Of a stretch of DNA of 64,000 bases, positions 25,157 through 34,135 are shown in pieces (the first letter of the stretch is position 1; the number at the start of each line of letters is the position of its first letter). Location of the stretch: contig NZ_BAEG01000064.1 in the NCBI RefSeq assembly GCF_000238915.1, positions 1 to 64,000 of the forward strand, given 5' to 3'. A program made the position numbers and the translations under genes. Under the pieces are notes generated by a model, which was not told where the DNA came from, made no database searches, and saw nothing but the letters and a program-made list of their open reading frames with translations. The DNA is from Arthrobacter globiformis NBRC 12137 (GTDB lineage Bacteria > Actinomycetota > Actinomycetes > Actinomycetales > Micrococcaceae).

Positions 25157-26317
25157 TCAGGCCACGCTCCATTCGGACGTCAGTGCTAGGCGGATGGTTG
25201 CCAGGACGCCGTCCCAGCTGTAGAGCCCGACGGCGGCTGCCCTGGCTTGGGTGCCCAGGCGCCCCCGCAGCGCGGCGTCCGCACCGAGACGCCCCAGGGC
25301 AGCGGCAATCGCACCGGGGTCGGCCGGCTTCACCAGCAGACCGGTGCGCTCGTGCTGCAGGATGGACGGAATCTGCCCCACGCCGGACGCGACCACCGGC
25401 AGGCCCGCCGCCAGGTATTCGTAGACCTTCAGCGGGGAAAAGTAGTCGTCCCGGCCGGGTTCCGCTGCCGGGTAGGGTGCGGCTGCGGCGTCGCATCCGT
25501 GCAACAGGCCGGGCACGGAGTCCGGGGCCACGGCGCCGGTGAATTCGGCGTCCACGCCCAGCTGCGCGGCGGTCCGCTCGAGCTCCTGCCGGCATGGCCC
25601 GTCACCGATGATCTTCGCCCGCCACGTGGGCGCGGCCTTGCGGATGTTGGCCCGGGCCACGGCGTCAAGCAGGTAGCCCACACCGTGCCAGGGCTTCAGC
25701 GTGCCGACGAAAGCCACGGTCAGGCAGCCGGAATGATCCCTGACAGGGAGGCGCGGCGTGATGCGTTCGGTGTTGACGCCGTTGGGGGCCAGTAGGGTCC
25801 TGGCCCCGGGAACGCGGCCCTCCACCCACCGCACCACGGGCTCCGAGACGCAGGCCACCACGCTGGCCGCGGCGGCGTTGGCGTGCAGCATTCTCTCCGC
25901 CAGTCCGGCGTCGTGGAGCTCGCGGTACTGCTGCTGTTCCTCGATCAGCGGGGCGTTGACCTCCAGCACGGCCGGCACCCGGAGGGCTCCCGCGGCCATG
26001 GCCAAGGCCGGGCTGAACAGCGAATAGCGCTCGTAGAGCACGTCGCAGCCGTCCCGGATGACGGCCTGGGCCAGGGCAGCGGCCGCCTCCCGGATGGCGT
26101 ACTCCCGTCCCGCCCCGGCGGCAGAATGAGGCCGGATTTCGACGACCGGCAGCCCGGACAGGTCGGCGGGCCGGTCGGTCCCGGCGCGGGTGCAGTAGAC
26201 GGTGACCTCGGCCCCGGCACGGCGCCAGGCCCGGACGATCTCCTGGACGTGGACCGAGGAACCCTTGGTGCCGAAGACGGGGACGCCGGGGTCCGCGCAG
26301 ATGTAGGCGACGCGCAT
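25157..26317 (-). CDS. Glycosyltransferase family 4 (second in operon)
   Basis: 386 residues from ATG 26317; its start overlaps the preceding stop (TGATG). The N-terminal Rossmann domain begins MRVAYICADPGVPVFGTKGSSVHVQEIVRAW, the GT4 acceptor-side Gly-rich loop. The C-terminal domain has VAFVGTLKPWHGVGYLLDAV, a phosphate-binding KIIGDGPCRQELE, and the donor-binding acidic pattern SPLKVYEYLAAGLPVVAS. A retaining, GT-B-fold glycosyltransferase that transfers a sugar from a nucleotide donor; donor and acceptor are not identifiable. It is one of three glycosyltransferases in the transcript. Confidence 0.9.
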   Translation of the reverse strand: MRVAYICADPGVPVFGTKGSSVHVQEIVRAWRRAGAEVTVYCTRAGTDRPADLSGLPVVEIRPHSAAGAGREYAIREAAAALAQAVIRDGCDVLYERYSLFSPALAMAAGALRVPAVLEVNAPLIEEQQQYRELHDAGLAERMLHANAAAASVVACVSEPVVRWVEGRVPGARTLLAPNGVNTERITPRLPVRDHSGCLTVAFVGTLKPWHGVGYLLDAVARANIRKAAPTWRAKIIGDGPCRQELERTAAQLGVDAEFTGAVAPDSVPGLLHGCDAAAAPYPAAEPGRDDYFSPLKVYEYLAAGLPVVASGVGQIPSILQHERTGLLVKPADPGAIAAALGRLGADAALRGRLGTQARAAAVGLYSWDGVLATIRLALTSEWSVA

Positions 26318-27567
26318 CAGGCCACCGCCTCCGGCGCCGGCGAAAGCGGCCGTTGCGCAACTGTCTGGAGCGAGAGGCGACGCAGGGCAGCGGCCTGCCG
26401 TCCGGCGTCGTACTCGCGTTCGATGAGGGTCCGGGCGTTGCGGGCCAGCAGCGTCCTGTCCGTTGCGGGTGAGGTGATCCGCAGAATCGCCTGGACCAGC
26501 AGCGCGGGGTCGCCGGGTTCGACGAGGAGGCCGGTGCTGCCGTCGCGGATGACCTCCGGGATGCCCGTAACAGCCGTGGAAACGCACGGTGTGCCGGTGG
26601 CCATGGCCTCGAGCAGGACGGTGGGGATGCCGTCGGCGTTGCCGTCCGAACCCACGATGCACGGTGCGACGAAGACGTCCGCCCAGTCCAGCAGTTCGTG
26701 GATCTGGTCCTGGGTCTGCGGGCCGAGCATCCGGACATGGCGGCTGAGCCCGAGTTGCTCGAGAGCGGACTGCAACTCGTTGGCCATCATCCCGGTGCCG
26801 GCGATGCGGACGTCCGCCCGGACACCCGAGCCGATAAGCGAAGCCAGCGCCGGGAGCAGGTGCTGGAAGCCCTTTTTCTCCACGAGCCGTCCGACGGCGG
26901 CCACCCGCACCGTGGTGCCGACCGGTCTGGGGTCGCGGTAAGGGAACCGGGCCAGTTCCAGGCCGTTGCGCACCAGGCGGAGCCTCTCTGCCTGCTGCGG
27001 AAAGTGGTGGCGCAGGTACTGCAGGTTGTAGTCGCTGATGGTGACCACGTGATGGGCGTCGGCCAGCTTTGTCCGCAGGTCTTCCCGGTTGACGGTGTCG
27101 CGGAAGATGTCCGCTGCGTGCGCTGTGAACGAATACGGGATGCCGGTGATCAGGGAGGCGAGCCGGGCGACGGCGGTTGCTGCGGAGGCAAAGTGCGCAT
27201 GCAGGTGCCGGACGTTCCGGCGCTGCAGTTCGGCAGCCAGGTTGATGGCCTGGACGGCATCGTCCGGGTCGGCGGCGGCGAGCTCCCCCAGGGCCTGTGA
27301 CACGCCGTCAGTCAGGCCGGCCGACGCAGCCGCCCGGAGGCTTTCCCACACCCCGCTGGTGGACTGCGGCCGGCCAACATAGGTGACGGGGGCTTTGACG
27401 CGCGCCAGTTCGGGGTGGAACCTGGCGTCGGTGGTGGGGCGGAGCGCGAAGATTTCGATCCGTTCGCCGGCGGCCTCCCGGGCGAGGATTTCCGAGACAA
27501 TGAACGTCTCGGAGAAGCGGGGGTACATCTTCAGGACGTAGGCGGTCACCGGCTCAGACGGCTGCAT
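26317..27567 (-). CDS. Glycosyltransferase family 4 (first GT4 in operon)
   Basis: 416 residues from ATG 27567, which overlaps the end of the upstream gene by 14 bp. N-terminal AYVLKMYPRFSETFIVSEIL is typical of the colanic-acid/exopolysaccharide GT4 branch. Donor-domain motifs are VGRLVEKKGFQHLLPAL, RIAGTGMMANELQ, VFVAPCIVGSDGNADGIP and VLLEAMATGTPCVSTAVTGIPE. Retaining GT-B glycosyltransferase; donor unknown, plausibly a UDP-sugar produced by the operon's dehydrogenase. The ATG 27567 is preferred to earlier in-frame ATGs because homology begins there. Confidence 0.9.
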   Translation of the reverse strand: MQPSEPVTAYVLKMYPRFSETFIVSEILAREAAGERIEIFALRPTTDARFHPELARVKAPVTYVGRPQSTSGVWESLRAAASAGLTDGVSQALGELAAADPDDAVQAINLAAELQRRNVRHLHAHFASAATAVARLASLITGIPYSFTAHAADIFRDTVNREDLRTKLADAHHVVTISDYNLQYLRHHFPQQAERLRLVRNGLELARFPYRDPRPVGTTVRVAAVGRLVEKKGFQHLLPALASLIGSGVRADVRIAGTGMMANELQSALEQLGLSRHVRMLGPQTQDQIHELLDWADVFVAPCIVGSDGNADGIPTVLLEAMATGTPCVSTAVTGIPEVIRDGSTGLLVEPGDPALLVQAILRITSPATDRTLLARNARTLIEREYDAGRQAAALRRLSLQTVAQRPLSPAPEAVA

Positions 27568-28828
27568 GTGCCGCACCTCCCCGCAGGCTCTGGGCCACGC
27601 TGCTGATCTGGGCGGTGATGACCGGTTCGCTGATGATCTGCTGGCTGAGGGGCCGGAGCAGATCCTGTGCCCGCGGCTCACGCGCCTGGAGCAGGTCCGC
27701 GGCCAGCCCCGGAACCCTGGACAGCCCGTTGAGCTGTGCTCCCCGGCGGTCCACCCTGGTGCCTGCCCGGTCTGCGATCCAGCCGGCCAGAATGCCGGGA
27801 GTGAGTGTGGCCAGTTCCTGCTGTTCGAGGTACCCGGCGGCGGCCAGGGACGCGGCCCGGATCCGCTGCTCGCTGCGGGAATGGTCCCGCGGAACGATCA
27901 GCGCCGGAACCGCCGTGCTGAGGATTTCGCAGACGGAGTTGTAGCCGCCCATGGAAACCAGCGCATCGGCGTTGCCGATGTGCGCCAGCATGTCCTCCAA
28001 GGCCTTCACAATTACGACGCCGGGACCCGCCTGCCGCCGCAAATCGCGCCTTTGCGCTTTGGGCATCTGGGGTCCGGCCACAATAAGGTGCCCGAGACCG
28101 GCAGGAAGCGGGGTGGCGGCGGCCAGCCTGGCCAGCGCGTAGCCGTCGGCGCCGCCGCCGACCGTGGTCATGACGTACCTGCCGGGCATCTTCAGCTTTC
28201 CGGAACCCTTCGGCCGGCCCGCGGCCAGGTATCCGGTGTAGCTGACCATCCGCCGCAGCGAGAAGGGGATTTCGCCTGCGGCCACGGGATCGTGCACAGA
28301 GCGGTCGCCGTAGATCCAGACGGCGTCAAAGAGCTCCTGGACCCGGCGGGGACCGCCGATGCCGTCCCATTCGGCGATTGCCGCTTCGGGGGAGTCAAGC
28401 ACTTCCCGCAGCCCCAGCACCACGCGGGCTGAACCGCGTGCCCGGAGCCGGCGCAGGGCCCCCTCGAGTTCCAGCTGGATGCCGGTGGCGTGCCGGTCCA
28501 CGATCACCAGGTCGGGGCTGAAGCCCTGCAGCAGCGAATCCAGCAGCTTTCCGCGCAGCGACACGAGGTCCTGCAGGGGGACGGACAGGTCCCGGGGCTC
28601 GTAGCCCGCCGCGCTTTTCATGACACCGGGCAGTATCACCCAGTCCCACCCTTTGGGGATCTGGAACCCTGGCGCGAGGGCGGTCCCGGCCACCAGGACA
28701 CCGGTGACCTGCCTGCCGGTCAGGCCGGGCAGCTGGCGGCTCAGGGCGCCGGCCAGGGCGAGGTTCCGCCGCACATGGCCTAAGCCGAGCGAGTCATGCG
28801 AATACAGGACAATTCTTAAGTGCTTCAT
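27554..28828 (-). CDS. MurG/GT-B-type glycosyltransferase, first gene of the operon
   Basis: 424 residues. It opens with LRIVLYSHDSLGLGHVRRNLALAGAL, the pattern of GT-B enzymes related to MurG and UDP-GlcNAc transferases, and ends with the donor-site stretch NADALVSMGGYNSVCEIL, then PALIVPRDHSRSEQRIRAASL. It begins the seven-gene leftward operon. No strong ribosome site precedes ATG 28828, so the transcript may be leaderless or use an upstream weak site. It probably adds the first or a decorating sugar to a lipid acceptor. Confidence 0.88.
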   Translation of the reverse strand: MKHLRIVLYSHDSLGLGHVRRNLALAGALSRQLPGLTGRQVTGVLVAGTALAPGFQIPKGWDWVILPGVMKSAAGYEPRDLSVPLQDLVSLRGKLLDSLLQGFSPDLVIVDRHATGIQLELEGALRRLRARGSARVVLGLREVLDSPEAAIAEWDGIGGPRRVQELFDAVWIYGDRSVHDPVAAGEIPFSLRRMVSYTGYLAAGRPKGSGKLKMPGRYVMTTVGGGADGYALARLAAATPLPAGLGHLIVAGPQMPKAQRRDLRRQAGPGVVIVKALEDMLAHIGNADALVSMGGYNSVCEILSTAVPALIVPRDHSRSEQRIRAASLAAAGYLEQQELATLTPGILAGWIADRAGTRVDRRGAQLNGLSRVPGLAADLLQAREPRAQDLLRPLSQQIISEPVITAQISSVAQSLRGGAAHAAV

Positions 28829-29529
28829 TTATGGGCCCCACAGCCTGCCGATAATGCCGTCCGAAAATTGTCACCGGGCGGCCAGATTAAGACCTGGCGC
28901 CCTGAAAAACCAGCAGCGAAAACTAGGAACCCTCCGCCTGCGCGGCGCCCTGTCTGACGCTTCGGAATGAAGTATTGAAGTGCGCCATTTAGAAAAACCT
29001 GTGCCCTGGTTGCCGCTGACGGGTGGGGCCGCGGCCCCCCACCCCCTCGCGGGTCCCCCAGCAAAACACGAGGTCAGGGCCGGTTTGGGGGGCTCTGGGC
29101 CGTGCCGGGCCGATGCGGAGACCGCCCGGCGACACGCATATTTCTCAGCGCGCACGGAGTTTGCGTCGCGCGAGGAATTTTGCGCGTCGCCCGTGAAGCA
29201 CTAGGGCGGGGTTTTCGTCGGGACTATGCCCCTGATGGGCGCCGTGGGGTCTGTTCGTGGCTGCATGGCTCAACGCTAGGGATAACCCGTCGAGGATAGG
29301 TGCAGGGGTAATCCAAGAATTGTCAAAGGTTGTGCGCAATTCCCGGAGGGGGGCAGCGGTGCGCGGGTTAGGGGGTGGGAGCCCTTTAGGGTTCCAAGGT
29401 CTTCCGGGAATCCACGACCGGGAACCGGGAGGCTGGGGCACGAAATGGTGTGATCCTCTTGCAGACCGGGGACTACTGATGAATAACTGGCGCGGGCCGG
29501 ACGGCTCGGCGCAGGCGAAGGGAAATTCC
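28829..29529. other. Intergenic region upstream of the glycoconjugate operon
   Basis: About 700 bp. The right-hand operon promoter for leftward transcription must lie near its left edge (GTGACA and CATTAT elements on the minus strand around 28845-28868, with unusual spacing). I see no convincing gene, terminator or repeat in the rest; open frames here lack ribosome sites and protein-like composition. Confidence 0.4.
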
Positions 29530-29820
29530 ATGGCGCATCTTGTGCTGTCTCCATCGGTCAGCCACCAGGACCGGCATAACGGGTCGCCTGGCGGGCAGCC
29601 GCACGTGGCAGGGGCCAGTTCTGCCCGGCCCGAGGTCGGGAACCTTCTGCTGTTTCAGCTGCGGCTGCTGGTCGGGGAAATTCTCGCTGACCCTGGTCTT
29701 GATCCGGGCGTGCACGCGTCCCTGTTCAGGCACCTGTCCGTTCACCCGGGGCGTCCGGAGGTGGCTTTGCTTGCTCACCTGCGGGAGGTCCTGGACCCGC
29801 GTGAGCTGCCACGATGCTGA
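29530..29820 (+). CDS. Hypothetical 96-residue protein
   Basis: Starting at ATG 29530 with AAGGGA 7 nt upstream, the frame encodes MAHLVLSPSVSHQDRHNG and then a helical C-terminal part (LLLFQLRLLVGEILADPGLD, RPEVALLAHLREVLDPRELP). The composition of the second half is protein-like. A longer version from 29479 lacks a ribosome site. The next small frame overlaps its stop. No family recognised. Confidence 0.4.
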   Translation: MAHLVLSPSVSHQDRHNGSPGGQPHVAGASSARPEVGNLLLFQLRLLVGEILADPGLDPGVHASLFRHLSVHPGRPEVALLAHLREVLDPRELPRC

Positions 29821-29969
29821 TCAGCCGGACCCGGGTTGTGCACCCCGTGGGGCGGTTCCGGGTCCGGGCGCTGGCAGTCCTGCACGCAGTCCGTGCGGGA
29901 GTTGGCCAGTTCGACTGCGTCCTCGCCGGGGCCTTCAGCGGCGAATGTCTGTACAAAAACCCGGAGTGA
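29814..29969 (+). CDS. Hypothetical 51-residue basic peptide
   Basis: ATG 29814 overlaps the stop of the preceding frame (ATGCTGA), a pattern of translational coupling. The product MLISRTRVVHPVGRFRVRAL continues AVLHAVRAGVGQFDCVLAG and ends CLYKNPE. It is basic at the N-terminus with a hydrophobic middle and two Cys. It is below usual gene-finder size limits. Support is only the coupling and good composition. Confidence 0.3.
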   Translation: MLISRTRVVHPVGRFRVRALAVLHAVRAGVGQFDCVLAGAFSGECLYKNPE

Positions 29970-30105
29970 GGAAGGGGTCTCAGCCGCTGCTGTTCATTCC
30001 GGTGCTCACTTTGGCTGGCGGCGGGGCGCGACTTAGAACAAGCGGTGGAGAAATTAGCGAACATTTTGTTTGCCTAATTCCGATGGTGGGCTGTAATCTC
30101 CCGAT

Positions 30106-30119
30106 TTAGGTTTACCTAA
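30106..30119 (+). promoter_or_regulatory. Candidate DtxR/IdeR iron box
   Basis: TTAGGT (30106-30111) and ACCTAA (30114-30119) form a perfect inverted repeat with a 2-bp centre, continuing as TTAGGTTTACCTAACTAAG. This resembles the DtxR/IdeR consensus TTAGGTTAGSCTAACCTAA in its first half. It lies about 95 bp before the membrane protein start at 30214. Confidence 0.55.
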
Positions 30120-30213
30120 CTAAGCACCATCACTCTCCCCTCGCATGGCGCCGTGTATCGCAGCACGGCCGCACCCGCCGGCGGCTCCGCCGGCGACCCT
30201 GAAAGGCAGCAGC

Positions 30214-30876
30214 ATGTCCCCAGTAGTACCGGCCCCGGCGCCGTCCGGCGCGCGGCAGTCGATTCACGAGCCGCCCATTCACGAACCTCCCGTTGACGGA
30301 CCGCAGTCCAGCCATGCCCCGGCTGGCCGGAAAAGCCAGCGGCTCCGGTTGGTTCTGCTCGGATCTTTGTGCACGGCCGGGTGGACGGCTTCGCTGCTCG
30401 TGGGTCACTTCGTTGACTGCGGTCCGGAACTGCACCGGATTGGGCTCGCCGTGCACATCCTTGCCCTCGTGCTTTCCTTCGGCACCATCCTGGTTGTCGA
30501 CTGGCTGGGTCTGCTGTGGCTGCTGGGCAAGGTGCAGATGCACGAGTCCGGGAAGCTGGAGGCCGCCGCGAAGCCGCTGATCTGGGGCGGGCTTGCCCTG
30601 CTGCTGTTTTCGGGTGCCCTGATCGACCCTGACCTGACCAATCCGGTCACGGTCATCAAGCTCGCCTGTGTCCTGGTGCTCATGCTCAACGGGCTTAGTA
30701 TCGCGCCGGCCATGCACCAGCTGCTGGCCCTGCCCGCATGCACCCGGTTCGGGGAACTGGGCCGCAGACTGCGGCTCAGGCTGATGGTCGCACTCAGCAT
30801 TTCGCAGGCGTGCTGGTGGACGGCCGTCCTCATTGGCCTGATCAACAGCACGCTGCGCCGCTGGGCCGGGGTCTGA
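30214..30876 (+). CDS. Membrane protein, possibly iron-regulated
   Basis: 220 residues from ATG 30214 (GAAAGG 7 nt upstream). After a Pro/Ser-rich head there are about five hydrophobic segments with well-placed histidines: SLLVGHFVDCG, LHRIGLAVHILAL and APAMHQLLALP. Conserved-looking His within segments can coordinate haem or metal. The iron-box-like sequence upstream suggests repression by iron through DtxR/IdeR. I do not recognise the family; candidates are small haem-binding or ferric-reductase-like membrane proteins. It appears monocistronic and is followed by a hairpin. Confidence 0.75.
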   Translation: MSPVVPAPAPSGARQSIHEPPIHEPPVDGPQSSHAPAGRKSQRLRLVLLGSLCTAGWTASLLVGHFVDCGPELHRIGLAVHILALVLSFGTILVVDWLGLLWLLGKVQMHESGKLEAAAKPLIWGGLALLLFSGALIDPDLTNPVTVIKLACVLVLMLNGLSIAPAMHQLLALPACTRFGELGRRLRLRLMVALSISQACWWTAVLIGLINSTLRRWAGV

Positions 30877-30908
30877 AACCCTGGCCTGCCGAAGCGGGAG
30901 GCTGTTAA

Positions 30909-30947
30909 GACACCGGGTCCGGGGAGGGCTCCGCCGTTCCCGGTGTC
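30909..30947 (+). terminator. Hairpin after the membrane protein gene
   Basis: GACACCGGG (30909-30917) pairs with CCCGGTGTC (30939-30947) over a GC-rich loop, 33 bp past the stop codon. No U-run follows. Confidence 0.45.
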
Positions 30948-31390
30948 ATGCCGGTTGTCGCGCGGCAGTCGAGTGTCCGGCAAGCACAATACTGGCGGAC
31001 CGACCTTGGGAAAACCTTTGGCGTGCCAAAGTCCCGGCGGTACCCTGGCGTACGTTCGGGAAGCCTTTCCGCCGGGCCCGGAAAGCATGGGGTACGTTCC
31101 GGGTCCGGCGACCGGACCAGCCATCTTGCCCTGACAGCTGGCCTGTTCTGAGTAGGACAAGCGTGTCTCTCAGGCCTTGGGAAAAGGTGGAGGCACCTTG
31201 GGGGCCTCAAGCATTCGCCGCCTGCGTCGAACCCGGGGGCGTAATCTGAAGGAGGCCGGCGGCGGACGAGTCCGATGGTCCCCGTGACTGGAGGCTCACC
31301 CAGCCCGCCGTCGGTCCCGGCCACGGCAACGTCCGGCCACGGCCGGCCCCGGACAGGACCGGACGCCGTGGGGGGCAAAGCGCTGCGGAG
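30948..31390. other. Intergenic region without recognised features
   Basis: About 440 bp between convergent transcripts. Open frames on both strands are Pro/Arg/Gly-rich, lack ribosome sites and show no motif. I see no RNA gene or repeat. Confidence 0.4.
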
Positions 31391-31864
31391 CTACCCGCCC
31401 CACACGGAGAACGAGCCCGAGTGCCCGGTGATCACGCTTTGGTAGATCACGAAGAGGCCGGCGAGCACGCCCAAGGCCAGTGCCGCGGTACGGGCGGGAC
31501 GGGAACGCTGGAGGGAGGCCAGTGCCGGAATGCGGCTGGCCAGCGGTGTGAAGGTGGCCGCGAGCATCAGCAGAACCAGGAAGAAGAAGACGACGGCGGT
31601 CACCTTCAGGATGTCCCCCTGCCGGGCGTGGGCCTGGATGGCGTCCGTGGCGCCGCGGGTTGACTGCAGCTGCTCCCCGGCGGACGCGGTGACCAGCGCC
31701 AGCGGGGCGAGGATCAGCGCCAGGGCACCCAGCGGCCAGGCGAGGTACCGTCGGGTCCGGCCGGCCAGTCCATAGGTGACGGCGCTCAGCCCGGCCAGTG
31801 GCCCAAAGACGACGACGGCGTGGACCAAGAGAATGTGGGCCGGAAGGCCGCCGATCAGCAACAC
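31391..31864 (-). CDS. DUF2231-like membrane protein
   Basis: 157 residues with four hydrophobic segments. It begins LLIGGLPAHILLVHAVVVFGPLAGLSAV, with two His near the first segment, the pattern of DUF2231 membrane proteins, and continues with GEQLQSTRGATDAIQAHARQGD between segments 2 and 3. Function unknown; histidines suggest haem or metal coordination. It is preceded on the same strand by another membrane protein gene 65 bp away, and the two may be co-transcribed. Confidence 0.75.
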   Translation of the reverse strand: MLLIGGLPAHILLVHAVVVFGPLAGLSAVTYGLAGRTRRYLAWPLGALALILAPLALVTASAGEQLQSTRGATDAIQAHARQGDILKVTAVVFFFLVLLMLAATFTPLASRIPALASLQRSRPARTAALALGVLAGLFVIYQSVITGHSGSFSVWGG

Positions 31865-31929
31865 GGGAATCTCCTTGCAGGTCAGAGAGGCGCGGGCACG
31901 TCGTATCTAACACCGGGGGAGCCGATGAC

Positions 31930-32913
31930 CTATGGGGTGTCGCCGGCCCCTTTGTCGGCATCGGCGCCGGCTTCGGCGCCGGCCCCGCTACCGGCCCGCC
32001 GTCGGGCGCCAGCAGACCGGAGGCCCAGTCCCGCCAGTGCGGTCGCCAGCGCCAGCAGGACCGTGGGGAGAGCTCCGCCGGCGGGGCCAAGCGTTGCCGC
32101 CAGGATTTGCCGGCTCATCAGCAGCATCTCCTGCAGGTCGCCCGTGATCGCCCGTGTCCCGAGGACGTAGCCGACAGAGATGAACAGGGCCGGCACCACC
32201 CACAGCAGGGCCAGGTCGGCGAGCCACACGACTGCCTGCCGCGCAGGACGGAGGCCGCACCACGCGAGGGCGCAGCCAACGATGAGCGCCGGGATCCAGC
32301 GCGCCACCGTCGGCACGGCAGCGGGGACGTTCGTCTGCCCGACAAGGCCGACAACCCACTCCCCGGCCCATGATGTGAACGGCACCGCCATCAGTCCGGC
32401 GCCCAGCGCAACCAGGGCCCGTGACCTCGCAGCGAGAAGCAGGAGCGCCACGACGCCCGCGGCGATGCATGCGATGACGCCGGCCAGCAGGCCGGCGAAG
32501 TAGACCCTGGCCAGCGTCCCGTCCGTCAGGCCGTCGTCGAGCACCGTGAACGACTGGACGGCGGCGGAAAACTGTACCGCCAGAACGCCGGACGCCGTGC
32601 ACCAGGCCACCAGCCGCCGTCGGGCCGGCTGCCAGATGCGAACGGCGAGCCCCGCCATCGCACCGCCCGAGCTGAGGAGGGCCACCAGCGTGGTGAGTTC
32701 ATACTGGCTCAGCGGCAGCAGGGACACCGGCATCTGTTCGGGCAGGACCTGGCTGCCCCACGAGTTCTGCAGCGGCAGCTGCGCCCCGGTGATCAGCCAC
32801 GGTGCCAGGCCGAGCAGTCCGGCCATGATTCCGAGCAGCCACCCCAGGCCGGCATCCGCGGCCGGTGTTCGCTTCGTTGGCTGAAGGGGGAGGGTCTGTT
32901 CCGGCGGGCTCAC
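31930..32913 (-). CDS. Multi-pass membrane protein, unknown function
   Basis: 327 residues from GTG 32913 (GGAGCC a few bases upstream). About eight hydrophobic segments, from GWLLGIMAGLLGLAPWLITGAQ to GALPTVLLALATALAGLGLRSAG, with a charged Ala/Gly/Asp tail (GAGAEAGADADKGAGDTP). A short extracellular loop contains NSWGSQVLPEQMP. No transporter signature is visible. It lies just upstream of the DUF2231-like gene in the same direction. Confidence 0.65.
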   Translation of the reverse strand: MSPPEQTLPLQPTKRTPAADAGLGWLLGIMAGLLGLAPWLITGAQLPLQNSWGSQVLPEQMPVSLLPLSQYELTTLVALLSSGGAMAGLAVRIWQPARRRLVAWCTASGVLAVQFSAAVQSFTVLDDGLTDGTLARVYFAGLLAGVIACIAAGVVALLLLAARSRALVALGAGLMAVPFTSWAGEWVVGLVGQTNVPAAVPTVARWIPALIVGCALAWCGLRPARQAVVWLADLALLWVVPALFISVGYVLGTRAITGDLQEMLLMSRQILAATLGPAGGALPTVLLALATALAGLGLRSAGARRRAGSGAGAEAGADADKGAGDTP

Positions 32914-33114
32914 GGGCGGCTCCTTGCGTGCATGGGCGGTGGGGGGCGCGCAAAAGAGCGGGCAGCTAATAATACACCGAATGGATTAACTGCAGTTGTG
33001 CAGAAAATTTTTCACGGCGGGGAAACTTTTTAGGAATTTCCGGGAGGGTTCGGACGTTTCTTGGATAACGCCACAGGCGTACCGCGCCGGGGGCGTAAGG
33101 GAGAGGACGAGGCG

Positions 33115-34008
33115 ATGAAAAACATCGGCCGATTTGGACCCCGAAACTCCGCTGCGGATGCAACGGCCCCACACCCCTGGAGCCGGTATGTGGCAATGGG
33201 AGATTCGTTTACCGAGGGTGTCGGCGACCCCGAGGAACGCTGCGCCGGAGGGCTCCGGGGCTGGGCGGACCGGGTGGCAGAGGAGCTCAGCGCGGGGCGG
33301 ACGGACTTTGCCTACGCCAACCTGGCGATCCGGGGCCTGCTCCTGGGCCAGATTCTTGACCAGCAGACGGAGCCGGCGCTGGAGCTGAAGCCGGACCTGA
33401 TAACGCTGTCGGCCGGCGGCAATGACATGGTGTTCCACCGGACCGACCCCGACAAGCTGGCTGCCCGGCTGGAGGCCGGCGTCGAACGGCTCAGTGCCAC
33501 CGGTGCCACCATCATGCTGTTCGCCGGGCCGGACTGGCGGCGCACGCCTATCCTGGGGCGGAGCCGCTCACGGATAGCCATCTTCAACGAGAACATCCGG
33601 ATTGTCGCCGCCGCGCACAACTGCCTGCTGGTGGACCTGTGGACGCTGCCCGGACTCAGGGATCCGCAGATGTGGGACCCGGACCGGCTGCACTTCTCGC
33701 CCTTGGGCCACCACACCATTGCCATGCACGTGCTGGACGCCCTGCAGGTAGCGCACTCGCTGCAGCCGCTGGAGCCGAAGCCCCTGCCGCGCAGCAACTG
33801 GCGCGACGCCCGGGCCGGGGACATCGCCTGGGCGCGGAATTACTTCCTGCCGTGGGCGTGGCAGCGCATCGCGCCGCAGCGTATTCCGCTGCCTCTCGTC
33901 CACGACCATCCGGCCCCGGAGCCCCTGCTGCCGAAGCGGCCGGTGTTCGCCCCGGTTTATGCCGTACGGACCGTGGCCGTGAAGGCCGTGGCTGAGTTCC
34001 TGGCGTAG
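33115..34008 (+). CDS. SGNH/GDSL-type hydrolase
   Basis: 297 residues from ATG 33115. Block I is YVAMGDSFTEGVGD (catalytic Ser in GDSFTEG), block II has NLAIRGLLL, block III TLSAGGNDMVF (Gly and Asn oxyanion residues), and block V WDPDRLHFSPLGHH supplies Asp and His. The residues after ~235 are a Pro-rich tail (EPLLPKRPVFAPVYAVR). No signal peptide is evident, so it is likely a cytoplasmic esterase or acyl hydrolase. Members act on acyl esters, thioesters and acetylated sugars; substrate unknown. Confidence 0.88.
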   Translation: MKNIGRFGPRNSAADATAPHPWSRYVAMGDSFTEGVGDPEERCAGGLRGWADRVAEELSAGRTDFAYANLAIRGLLLGQILDQQTEPALELKPDLITLSAGGNDMVFHRTDPDKLAARLEAGVERLSATGATIMLFAGPDWRRTPILGRSRSRIAIFNENIRIVAAAHNCLLVDLWTLPGLRDPQMWDPDRLHFSPLGHHTIAMHVLDALQVAHSLQPLEPKPLPRSNWRDARAGDIAWARNYFLPWAWQRIAPQRIPLPLVHDHPAPEPLLPKRPVFAPVYAVRTVAVKAVAEFLA

Positions 34009-34135
34009 GCGCCCGTACGCCGGGCGTCTCGTGAGGGAAAGTACGACGGCGGGTGGTCTGCGTGTGCCCGGGTCTGGCCGACATCCGTTAATGACACCAC
34101 CACGTCCTGGCACCGCGCCCCGCTTCGGGGAAGGG

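Noticed and set aside
28829-29529. Possible tRNA or riboswitch in the operon leader
   Set aside because: No cloverleaf, T-loop consensus GTTCGAATC or known riboswitch core was visible.
31160-31390. Leftward frame with repeated Gly-Pro-Arg residues near 30905-31378 as a secreted protein
   Set aside because: No signal peptide or ribosome site and strong shadow-like composition.
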